Origin: an uncultured Clostridia bacterium
GTDB taxonomy: Bacteria > Bacillota > Clostridia > Christensenellales > Aristaeellaceae
Length of the DNA: 5,085 nucleotides
Assembly: GCA_934670175.1 (NCBI GenBank)
Contig: CAKUOX010000105.1
Location: 1 to 5,085 of the forward strand
Direction of reading: 5' to 3'
A model generated the notes under the pieces. The model saw only the letters and a list, made by a program, of their open reading frames with translations, had not been told where the DNA came from and ran no database searches. This document shows, one piece after another, positions 1 through 5,085 of the stretch. How positions within the stretch are numbered: the stretch's first letter is position 1; every line of letters starts with the position of its first letter. The position numbers and the translations under genes were made by a program.

Positions 1-121
1 TTATCAAGCCGCCGCGCCATTTTAAAATGCCGAGGCCGGCAAAACCAGGGTTTTACGCAGTCTGCCAAAAAACTCAGGAAAGCTCGAAAGGGCCGGCAAT
101 TCTTCGATAGGGAGAAGCAAT
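1..121. other. Leading non-coding stretch, no gene seen
   Basis: No reading frame with a start codon and ribosome binding site can be supported here before the acetyltransferase gene. The stretch contains a perfect 12-bp palindrome CATTTTAAAATG (18-29), a small inverted repeat AAAACC/GGTTTT (41-54) with too short a loop to be a convincing terminator, and a 9-nt direct repeat GGCCGGCAA at 34-42 and 91-99. I could not find a convincing -35/-10 pair, so the promoter of the downstream pair is either weak or outside the window. Confidence 0.5.
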
Positions 122-634
122 ATGCGCATCATTCTTGAGACCGCGCGGCTGACGCTGCGCGAAATGAACGAAAATGACTATGCGCCGCTGTATGCGGTGC
201 TCGCGGACAGCGACATCATGCAGCATTACCCCTACACCTTTGACGAGGCGCGCGTCCGCGGCTGGATCGCGCACAACATTCAGCGCTACCGCGAGGACGG
301 CTTCGGGCTGTGGGCGGTATGCCCGAAGGAAAGCGGCGCAATGATCGGCGACTGCGGACTGACGCTGCAAAGCATCGACGGCGAGACCCTGCCGGAGATC
401 GGCTATCACATCCGCAGGGACTGCCAGCGCAGGGGCTACGCGAAGGAGGCCGCCGGCGTGGTGCGCGACTGGGCGTTTGCGTATACCGACTATCCGGCGC
501 TGTATTCCTACTGCAAGCACAACAATGTGGCTTCCTTCAAGACGGCTGAGGCGATCGGAATGCGTTTTGAGCGCTTTTATCCGGATAAAGAAGGCGGCAT
601 CACGCGCGTTTCCGTCATTCATTGCGGCGCGTGA
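122..634 (+). CDS. GNAT family N-acetyltransferase (RimJ/RimL-like)
   Basis: The 170-residue product is a single-domain Gcn5-related acetyltransferase of the Acetyltransf_3 (RimJ/RimL-like) type, a cytoplasmic enzyme that moves an acetyl group from acetyl-CoA to an amine. It opens with the typical strand ILETARLTLREM (residues 4-15). The acetyl-CoA pyrophosphate loop is visible as Q102-R-R-G-Y-A107 within EIGYHIRRDCQRRGYAKEA (92-110). The C-terminal HNNVASFKTAEAIGMRFE segment (133-150) is the usual Asn...Ser helix followed by the last strands. The length is normal for the family. The ATG start is fixed by AGGGAG at 109-114, 7 nt upstream. The next gene begins 17 nt after the stop, so the two are probably co-transcribed. 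The substrate (protein N-terminus, antibiotic, polyamine or other small amine) cannot be deduced. The family call is secure; any more specific name would be a guess. Confidence 0.93.
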   Translation: MRIILETARLTLREMNENDYAPLYAVLADSDIMQHYPYTFDEARVRGWIAHNIQRYREDGFGLWAVCPKESGAMIGDCGLTLQSIDGETLPEIGYHIRRDCQRRGYAKEAAGVVRDWAFAYTDYPALYSYCKHNNVASFKTAEAIGMRFERFYPDKEGGITRVSVIHCGA

Positions 635-640
635 CAGAGC

Positions 641-646
641 GGAGGA
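641..646 (+). promoter_or_regulatory. Ribosome binding site that fixes the U32-like start
   Basis: GGAGGA lies 5 nt before ATG 652. The open frame extends upstream to a TTG at 622 that would overlap the acetyltransferase gene, but no comparable site precedes it. The ATG is therefore preferred. Confidence 0.8.
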
Positions 647-651
647 CAGCT

Positions 652-1563
652 ATGGATCAATCACAGAATTGCGTCGCGCACTATCACCTGCCCGGACTGT
701 TCGAGTTCTACGAGCTGTACCGCGCGTTTCTGCCGCTGTTTCGGACACATCGGACATATTTTTACGACTGGTGCGACATCGGCTCCATCTACGGCGCGTC
801 GTCGGACTGCATCTGGGGCGGCGGCCGCGTCGAAAACGGGAACGCCGACCCGCGCGCGGTGCTGGCGCTGATGCGTAAATACGGCATCTCCGCGCGGCTG
901 ACGTTCAGCAATTCCCTGCTGCGGCCGGAGCACCTGGCCGACCGGAAATGCAACGCGCTTTGCAAGCTGCTTGAGGAAAGCGGCCCGCCGCAGAACGGCG
1001 TGATCGTCCATTCGGAGCTGCTGCTGGAATACCTTATGAAAAAATATCCGCAGCTGTATTTTATTTCGTCCACCACCAAGGTGCTGACGGACTTTCAACA
1101 GCTCGCGCGCGAGGCCGCGCGGCCCGAATTTCGCTATGTCGTGCCGGATTTCCGACTGAACAGGACCTTTGACCGGCTGGGCGCGCTGCCCGAGGCGCAG
1201 AAGGAAAAGCTGGAATTCCTGTGCAACGAATGCTGCTGGTTCGGCTGCAGAGACAGGCGCGCGTGCTACGAGGCAGTCAGCCGCAGGAATCTGGGCGAAG
1301 CCGGTGCGGAGCATCGCTGCGCCGCGCCGAACGCCGCCGACGGGTATCGCTTTTCCAGAGCCATGGCCAATCCGGCCTTCATCGGCACGGACGATATTAC
1401 GGACATTTACCTGCCCATGGGCTTTTCCAATTTCAAGATCGAGGGGCGCGGGCTCGGCAGCGCCCTGATCCTGGAATTTCTGCTGTACTATATGACAAAA
1501 CCGGAATACCGCCTGCTCGTCCGCGAGGAAATCTACCTGGACAACGCGCTGGATCTGTTCTAG
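652..1563 (+). CDS. U32 peptidase superfamily-like protein, probable metal/Fe-S cysteine cluster
   Basis: This 303-residue soluble protein has no signal peptide or membrane segment. Several features point to a distant member of the peptidase U32 superfamily. One is the C-terminal NFKIEGR (residues 260-266) followed by a long helix, like the conserved KIEGR of U32 proteins. Others are alternating strand/helix segments suggestive of a TIM barrel (ISARLTFSN 79-87, GVIVHSELLLEYL 116-128, FRYVVPDFRLNR 160-171) and a central cysteine cluster. The cluster is C191, C194, C195, C199 and C205 (CNECCWFGC, then RRACYE), with C223 further on. Characterised U32 members (UbiU/UbiV, TrhP, RlhA) act in tRNA/rRNA or quinone hydroxylation, and UbiU/UbiV bind an Fe-S cluster through four cysteines; a cluster here is inferred by analogy. 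The usual N-terminal U32 motifs are not recognisable, so this may be a separate, uncharacterised branch. It follows the acetyltransferase by 17 nt and ends before a strong hairpin. The coding call is firm, the superfamily call moderate and the function unknown. Confidence 0.85.
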   Translation: MDQSQNCVAHYHLPGLFEFYELYRAFLPLFRTHRTYFYDWCDIGSIYGASSDCIWGGGRVENGNADPRAVLALMRKYGISARLTFSNSLLRPEHLADRKCNALCKLLEESGPPQNGVIVHSELLLEYLMKKYPQLYFISSTTKVLTDFQQLAREAARPEFRYVVPDFRLNRTFDRLGALPEAQKEKLEFLCNECCWFGCRDRRACYEAVSRRNLGEAGAEHRCAAPNAADGYRFSRAMANPAFIGTDDITDIYLPMGFSNFKIEGRGLGSALILEFLLYYMTKPEYRLLVREEIYLDNALDLF

Positions 1564-1581
1564 GGACCTGTTTCCAAAGTG

Positions 1582-1624
1582 AAAGGCACCGAACGCACTC
1601 TGTTTGAGGGCGTTCGGTGCCTTT
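1582..1624. terminator. Bidirectional hairpin terminator between convergent genes
   Basis: A perfect 15-bp inverted repeat has arms AAAGGCACCGAACGC (1582-1596) and GCGTTCGGTGCCTTT (1610-1624). After one mismatch, three more pairs (1598-1600 with 1606-1608) close a 5-nt TGTTT loop. The A-rich and T-rich ends let it act on either strand: reading + it ends in CCTTTGGTT, reading - in CCTTTCACTTT. The U tracts are short in both directions, so efficiency is uncertain. It sits 18 nt after the U32-like stop and 34 nt after the ABC exporter stop on the other strand, where a shared terminator is expected. Confidence 0.82.
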
Positions 1625-1658
1625 GGTTATGTAACGGAACCTGCCGACGATTCTTCTA

Positions 1659-3371
1659 TTACTGCGCCACGGTAAACAGCGCATGGAAATACCCGCGCCG
1701 CGCCATCAGATCATCAAAGCTGCCCGATTCCACGATACGGCCGTCCTTCATCACGAATATACCGTCGAAGCGCCGCAGCAGGCTTTCCTCCAGCGCATGG
1801 GTCACGATGATGCGGGTAATGCCGGTAAGCGCCAGCAGATCGCTCGTGACCTGGTGCGCCGTTTCCGCATCCAGCGCAGCGGTAGCCTCGTCCGCCAGCA
1901 GCACGGACGCCTGCTTCAACAGGCTGCGGGCGATGGAGACGCGCTGCTTTTCACCGCCGGACAGTCCGCTGCCGCCCTCGCCGCAGCGATAATCCGCGCC
2001 CCGCTGCTCAAGCAGCCCGCTCAGCTGCGCGCGTGTGATGGCCGCGTCAAGCTGTGCCTGCGGAAAGCTGCGGAACATGGTCACATTGTCGCGGATGGAA
2101 GCGTTGAATATGAACACCCGCTGCTCGATCACCGACATCAGCGCATACAGCGATTCCGGCGCGACAGCACTCAGCTCCGTATCGTCCAGCAGGATCCTCC
2201 CGCCGTAATCCGTACCGCCCGCCATCAGCAGATTCAGCAGCGTGGATTTCCCACTGCCGCTGCCGCCGACAATGGCGTAGGCCTTCCCCGCCTCAAAGCT
2301 GGCGCTAACGCCCTGCAACGCCTGGCGCTGCCCATCGTAGCTGAAGGATACGTCCCTTAAAAAGACGCCCCTTTCCAGATGCGAAAGCTGAACGCCGCCC
2401 GCCGCTGCCGCATGCTGCACGAGCGCCTGCGCCAGCTTGTCGATCAGCCCCAGCGCCGCCCTATAACCCGCCAGCAGCGCGGGCAGCTCCGCGATGGGAT
2501 CGATCACAAAATTCATCAGATTCACAAAGAGTATGACCCCGCCTGCCGTGATCCCCCTGCCGGACAGCGCCATGTACGCCCCCACCAGAAACACGCCCAA
2601 CTGTGCGACCACGCCCGCGACGGAGCCGATTATGCCCACCAGCGCCCGCAGGCGGCGGCGATGGAATTTTTCGCCCTCCAGCGCGCGGTTGCTTTCGGCG
2701 AACAGGCGCAGTATCTCGCGCTCCGCGCGGAAGGTCTTGACCACGGAAAAGCCGCCCAGGCAATCCGCCAGTGCGGCGGTGAAGCTCTGGTTCGCATCCG
2801 AGACGCGACGCTCGGCCGCCTGTACCCATTTGCCCGTCAGCAGGGACGCCGCAAGGGGCAGCAGCGTCAGCCCCACGGCGACCGCCGTCATCAGCGGCGA
2901 GCAGCACAGCATCATCACCAGCGCGCCCACAAATGTGACCGCCATGGTGATCACCGAAAACTGCTGCGCCAGATAATCTGCCTCGATGCTCGCGGCGTCG
3001 TTGGTCAGCGCGGACAAATATGCGGCGGTCTGCTCGTCCCGAAAGGACGAAATGCGCTTTTCCAGCAGCCTTTCGAACGCAAAATCCCGATATTGGCGCA
3101 GCGCGCGCTCGACAAATCGCGGCTCTGCGGCGCATTTCAGCAGGGAAAGCGCAGCGCAGAGCAGCACGAAGCCAAGGCTGATGACGCCGAGCGCCGATAG
3201 CGACAGCGCGTTCGGCTCGCCGGAGATCGTGTCGATGAGCTGTTGAATTATCCAGGAAAGCAGCAGATTCATCGTGCCTCCGCCCAGCGACGCAAACACT
3301 GCGAGCGCAAATGCCGCGTGGTTGCCCCTGTAAAACTGCGCCGTCAGCCGGCGCTTAAGCGACTCGTTCAT
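1659..3371 (-). CDS. ABC exporter half-transporter (fused permease and ATPase)
   Basis: The 570-residue product has the ABCB/MsbA-like exporter layout: a membrane domain (about residues 15-310) then a nucleotide-binding domain (about 335-565). Hydrophobic segments lie near 18-46, 57-80, 137-157, 159-180, 243-270 and 274-300, matching six helices. The ATPase motifs are complete: Walker A GGSGSGKST (369-377, K375), Q-loop Q417, signature LSGGE (470-474), Walker B VLLADE (490-495) with catalytic E495, D-loop ALD (499-501) and switch H525. As all catalytic residues are canonical and no partner gene is in the window, a homodimer is likely, though a partner elsewhere is possible. It should export a substrate from the cytoplasm or inner leaflet using ATP; drug, lipid and peptide are all possible, and no N-terminal peptidase domain is present. 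The ATG at 3371 overlaps the regulator's stop as ATGA. A GTG at 3392 would add seven residues but would place GGAAGGAG inside the gene. Confidence 0.95.
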   Translation of the reverse strand: MNESLKRRLTAQFYRGNHAAFALAVFASLGGGTMNLLLSWIIQQLIDTISGEPNALSLSALGVISLGFVLLCAALSLLKCAAEPRFVERALRQYRDFAFERLLEKRISSFRDEQTAAYLSALTNDAASIEADYLAQQFSVITMAVTFVGALVMMLCCSPLMTAVAVGLTLLPLAASLLTGKWVQAAERRVSDANQSFTAALADCLGGFSVVKTFRAEREILRLFAESNRALEGEKFHRRRLRALVGIIGSVAGVVAQLGVFLVGAYMALSGRGITAGGVILFVNLMNFVIDPIAELPALLAGYRAALGLIDKLAQALVQHAAAAGGVQLSHLERGVFLRDVSFSYDGQRQALQGVSASFEAGKAYAIVGGSGSGKSTLLNLLMAGGTDYGGRILLDDTELSAVAPESLYALMSVIEQRVFIFNASIRDNVTMFRSFPQAQLDAAITRAQLSGLLEQRGADYRCGEGGSGLSGGEKQRVSIARSLLKQASVLLADEATAALDAETAHQVTSDLLALTGITRIIVTHALEESLLRRFDGIFVMKDGRIVESGSFDDLMARRGYFHALFTVAQ

Positions 3372-4438
3372 TCCGCGTTCAGCTCCTTCCACAGCTCGGC
3401 AAGCGCCGGATTCTCCATTTGATCCACGGTCTTCTGCACGCCCTGCGCGGCGCTGGCGCCGAGATCATCGTATACGCCCGCGCGCTCATCGCGCATCACG
3501 AAGCGCAGCGCGCCGGCGCGGTAATCCGGCGCAGCGTCGAAATCAGCCGCCAGCGCTTTCGCACGCAGCAGCGCATCGCGCGCCGCAGACACATTCCCGC
3601 CGCTCTGGTAAGCATGGGCCAGGCTGACCCACAGCGTGGCGTTCACTTTATCCAGAAAGCAGGGCGCTGCGCCGTCCTTCAGGCCGGAGAGCGCGCCGAT
3701 GCCCCACGTCAGCACCTCGGCCGCCGCCGCGTAGTCTGTGCGCTTGAAAAATATGTTCGCATAGCCCATAACGATGTGGATGAACGCCGCCGTCCATTTC
3801 AGCAGCGCCTCGGACAGAAACGGCAGCGCCTCCTCCGGCCGGTCGCAATCGGCGGCCAATATCATGCCGATCCGTTCGCTGTACGCCCCGCCCGCGTTGT
3901 GCCGCTTCATCAGCGCCACCGCGCCCTCCGCGTCGCCCAGGCTGAGCATCGCGCCGGCTATTTCGCCGCAGAGCGTGCCTTCGCTGATCTCGGGATCCGT
4001 GTTCTGCGGCAGCAGCTCCCGCGCGCGCTCCATCAGCTCGATCGCACGGCGCAGCAGTGCGGCGTCGCCCTGTTCTATGCCAAATACGCGATACAGTGCC
4101 GCGCTGTTGTACACAATCTCAAACGCATTGGGATACTTCCGCAGCGCCCTCTCCGCCTCCGCGAGCCCACCCCGATCCTTATCGAAGCGATACTGCCTGA
4201 GCCGTTCCGCCGCAGCGTGCAGGCGGTTGTCCTTCATTTCATAGCCCAGCAGCGCGTCCACCGACGCATCGAAAAAATCCGCCAGCGCCACGAGCATGTC
4301 CAGTTCGGGCTGGGAAAGCCCATTCTCCCACTTGTAGACCGCGCCCACCGTCACGCCCAGCGCTTCCGCCAGCTGCGCCTGCGTGAGCGAGCGCTGCCTG
4401 CGAAACACGCGTATACTCTCCGCCAGCCTGCCCGCCAT
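3368..4438 (-). CDS. XRE-family regulator with helical TPR-like C-terminal domain
   Basis: The 356-residue protein starts with a classic Cro/C1 helix-turn-helix (residues about 5-66): LTQAQLAEALGVT is the first helix pair, VGAVYKWENG the recognition helix and following turn, and LDMLVALADFFDASVDALLGYE the closing helices. The remaining 290 residues are alpha-helical and alanine-rich with repeated amphipathic pairs. Examples are AEAERALRKYPNAFEIVYNSAALY (93-116), LLRRAIELMERARELLP (128-144), EGAVALMKRH (171-180) and AARDALLRAKALAADF (285-300), as expected for TPR-like repeats. HTH plus TPR-like helices recalls the RRNPP peptide-sensing regulators (PlcR, Rgg, PrgX), but many related XRE-TPR proteins have no known ligand. 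It probably regulates its own operon with the exporter, whose ATG overlaps this gene's stop. ATG 4438 is chosen over GTG 4447 because GGGGTGGGG precedes the ATG at a workable distance, whereas the GTG abuts the G-run. Confidence 0.92.
   Translation of the reverse strand: MAGRLAESIRVFRRQRSLTQAQLAEALGVTVGAVYKWENGLSQPELDMLVALADFFDASVDALLGYEMKDNRLHAAAERLRQYRFDKDRGGLAEAERALRKYPNAFEIVYNSAALYRVFGIEQGDAALLRRAIELMERARELLPQNTDPEISEGTLCGEIAGAMLSLGDAEGAVALMKRHNAGGAYSERIGMILAADCDRPEEALPFLSEALLKWTAAFIHIVMGYANIFFKRTDYAAAAEVLTWGIGALSGLKDGAAPCFLDKVNATLWVSLAHAYQSGGNVSAARDALLRAKALAADFDAAPDYRAGALRFVMRDERAGVYDDLGASAAQGVQKTVDQMENPALAELWKELNAE
3383..3390 (-). promoter_or_regulatory. Ribosome binding site of the ABC exporter, inside the regulator gene
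   Basis: On the minus strand GGAAGGAG lies within the last codons of the XRE regulator, 11 nt before ATG 3371. That is a little far, but its fit to the ribosome, together with the ATGA stop/start overlap, argues for ATG 3371 and for translational coupling. Confidence 0.7.
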
Positions 4439-4441
4439 GCG

Positions 4442-4450
4442 CCCCACCCC
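4442..4450 (-). promoter_or_regulatory. Ribosome binding site of the XRE regulator
   Basis: The minus strand reads A-GGGGTGGGG just ahead of ATG 4438. It is a purine-rich but non-canonical site, lacking a clean GGAGG. It overlaps the alternative GTG at 4447, making that start unlikely. Weak initiation would suit a regulator made at a low level. Confidence 0.5.
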
Positions 4451-4467
4451 TTTTTTGTGATGCTCCC

Positions 4468-4496
4468 ATTATAGCAGAGCGCCGCGCCGAAATGAA
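4468..4496 (-). promoter_or_regulatory. Extended -10 promoter of the XRE/ABC operon
   Basis: On the minus strand the extended -10 element TGCTATAAT (4476-4468) is perfect. A weak -35-like TTCATT (4496-4491) lies 17 bp upstream of the hexamer. Transcription would start near 4461, giving a leader of roughly 23 nt to ATG 4438. A good -10 with a weak -35 is typical of promoters helped by an activator, and the dyads start 10 bp further upstream. Confidence 0.72.
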
Positions 4497-4506
4497 CCCA
4501 CCAGTA

Positions 4507-4519
4507 ATACGAATCGTAT
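4507..4519. promoter_or_regulatory. Candidate operator, dyad I
   Basis: ATACGA-A-TCGTAT is a perfect 13-bp inverted repeat around A4513. It lies 10 bp upstream of the -35 position of the XRE/ABC promoter. It resembles dyad II in its outer ATAC...GTAT bases and is 24 bp from it centre to centre. A dimeric HTH protein such as the XRE regulator would fit a site of this size; the binding protein is inferred. Confidence 0.55.
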
Positions 4520-4530
4520 ATAAATTTATA
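4519..4530. repeat. AT-only palindrome between the two dyads
   Basis: TATAAATTTATA is a perfect 12-bp palindrome centred almost exactly midway between dyads I and II (4524.5 against 4525). It may just be an easily melted or bendable linker. With its neighbours it makes 4507-4543 an unusually symmetric segment. Confidence 0.45.
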
Positions 4531-4543
4531 ATACCGACGGTAT
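4531..4543. promoter_or_regulatory. Candidate operator, dyad II
   Basis: ATACCG-A-CGGTAT is a perfect 13-bp inverted repeat around A4537. With the preceding TA it matches dyad I at 11 of 15 positions (TAATAC, central A, GTAT). The half-site CGGTAT recurs at 4597-4602, just ahead of the response regulator's -10 hexamer. Confidence 0.55.
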
Positions 4544-4581
4544 GATTTAAAATATTTGCCCGAGCGCCGCCGATTCTCAGC

Positions 4582-4610
4582 TTGCTCTAAGGTAGGCGGT
4601 ATATTATAAT
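4582..4610 (+). promoter_or_regulatory. Sigma-A promoter of the response regulator
   Basis: A perfect -10 TATAAT (4605-4610) follows a weak -35 TTGCTC (4582-4587) at the ideal 17-bp spacing. Transcription would begin about 4616-4618, at or inside the ribosome binding site GGAGGG (4617-4622), so the leader would be only about 14 nt. The weak -35 and the CGGTAT half-site in the spacer suggest regulated expression. Confidence 0.68.
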
Positions 4611-4630
4611 GGCTATGGAGGGCTAAAAAA

Positions 4631-5085
4631 ATGAAGCTGTTGCTTGCAGAAGATGAGATCGCCATGTCCGAGGCCGTAACGGACATTCTGACCTATCACA
4701 AATACAGCGTGGACGCAGTATACAACGGTGCGGACGCGCTGGATTACGCGCTGGCGAGCCAGTACGACGGCGTGATTTTGGACATCATGATGCCCAAGAT
4801 GGACGGCATCGAAGTGCTGAAGCGCCTGCGCGCGGCGGGCTGCACCGTGCCGGTGCTGCTGCTGACGGCAAAGGCCGAGGTGGAGGACCGCATTCGCGGG
4901 CTGGACGCGGGCGCGGACGACTATCTGCCCAAGCCCTTTGCCATGGGCGAGCTGCTGGCGCGGGTACGCGCCATGCTGCGGCGGCGGGAAAACTTCACGC
5001 CGGACGTAGCGCGCGTGGGCAATATCGCGCTGGATCAGCGCCGCGGCCTGATCGCGTGCGGCGATGAAACGCAGCCGCTGAGCGC
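4631..5085 (+). CDS. OmpR/PhoB-family response regulator (3' end missing)
   Basis: The visible 151 residues hold a complete receiver domain (about 1-117) and the start of what should be a winged-helix DNA-binding domain. Receiver residues are all present: acidic E7/D8, phosphoacceptor D51 in VILDIMMPKMDG, T79 in LLLTA, Y98 and K101 in DDYLPKPF. After the linker (RRRENFTPD), VGNIALDQRRGLIACGDE (129-146) matches the first strands of the OmpR/PhoB C-terminal domain, which would need about 75 more residues beyond the window. It should be phosphorylated by a histidine kinase, very likely the next gene, and then control transcription. The ATG has GGAGGG (4617-4622) 8 nt upstream. It diverges from the XRE/ABC operon across 192 nt, so it may act on that operon, but this is inference. 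Confidence 0.95.
   Translation, partial: MKLLLAEDEIAMSEAVTDILTYHKYSVDAVYNGADALDYALASQYDGVILDIMMPKMDGIEVLKRLRAAGCTVPVLLLTAKAEVEDRIRGLDAGADDYLPKPFAMGELLARVRAMLRRRENFTPDVARVGNIALDQRRGLIACGDETQPLS

Noticed and set aside
74..622. A 182-residue minus-strand open frame opposite the acetyltransferase
   Set aside because: It is the antisense shadow of a clear GNAT gene in GC-rich DNA. It has an arginine/alanine/valine-rich composition, no family motifs and no ribosome binding site.
622..651. Upstream TTG start giving the U32-like protein ten more residues
   Set aside because: It overlaps the acetyltransferase gene and lacks a suitable ribosome binding site, whereas GGAGGA is well placed for ATG 652.
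1683..3200. Long + strand open frames opposite the ABC exporter (225 and 273 residues)
   Set aside because: The minus strand encodes a complete exporter with every ATPase motif. The opposite frames are low-complexity Arg/Gln/His shadows.
3372..3392. GTG start adding seven residues to the ABC exporter
   Set aside because: The GGAAGGAG site would lie over or after this start. ATG 3371 with the ATGA overlap is the better choice.
4439..4447. GTG start adding three residues to the XRE regulator
   Set aside because: The G-rich ribosome binding site directly abuts or overlaps this GTG, leaving no spacing.
3419..4474. A 351-residue + strand open frame opposite the XRE regulator
   Set aside because: It mirrors the regulator's codons. 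It is rich in Arg, Gln and His with no domain, and it ends inside the divergent promoter region.
4527..4532. A second + strand TATAAT in the AT-rich region
   Set aside because: No acceptable -35 lies 16-18 bp upstream, and the hexamer is a by-product of the AT palindrome and the TAATAC repeat. It is not called as a promoter.
4492..4545. A 17-codon open frame on the + strand (MNPPVIRIVYKFIIPTV) next to the TPR-type regulator, considered as a signalling peptide
   Set aside because: There is no ribosome binding site before its ATG and no dedicated promoter. Its sequence is explained by the two dyads and the AT palindrome it runs through.

Overview
The window looks like a piece of chromosome from a GC-rich anaerobic Firmicute (Clostridia, for instance a gut Oscillospiraceae- or Christensenellales-like lineage). 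This is an inference from three things: strongly G/C-biased third codon positions with good GGAGG-type ribosome binding sites, an XRE-regulator/ABC-exporter pair, and a U32-like protein of a type I associate with Clostridia. No RNA gene, insertion sequence, CRISPR array or prophage gene was seen. All five genes have intact reading frames; the last one runs off the right edge.

Layout. Positions 1-121 hold no gene I can support. On the + strand, a GNAT acetyltransferase (122-634) is followed 17 nt later by a 303-residue protein (652-1563) that resembles the peptidase U32 superfamily and has a cysteine-rich CxxCCxxxC segment. This pair converges on a minus-strand operon. The 95-nt gap between them holds a perfect 15-bp inverted repeat that probably terminates transcription from both sides. 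The minus-strand operon reads from right to left: an XRE-family helix-turn-helix regulator with a long helical TPR-like C-terminal region (4438-3368), then a fused permease/ATPase ABC exporter half-transporter (3371-1659). The two overlap by ATGA and are presumably translationally coupled. A 192-nt AT-rich divergent control region follows, then an OmpR/PhoB-type response regulator (4631 to beyond 5085, + strand), whose sensor kinase is probably just outside the window.

How it may work together. The divergent region has an extended -10 promoter facing the XRE/ABC operon and a TATAAT promoter facing the response regulator. Between them are two related 13-bp dyads (ATACGAATCGTAT and ATACCGACGGTAT) exactly 24 bp apart, centre to centre. 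These are the best operator candidates here, for the XRE regulator, the response regulator or both. The arrangement suggests a signal-responsive export module (drug, lipid or peptide) with its own regulator, next to a two-component system. Substrate and signal cannot be read from the sequence. The module is plausible and locally interesting, but I see no clear evidence of an entirely new type of system.
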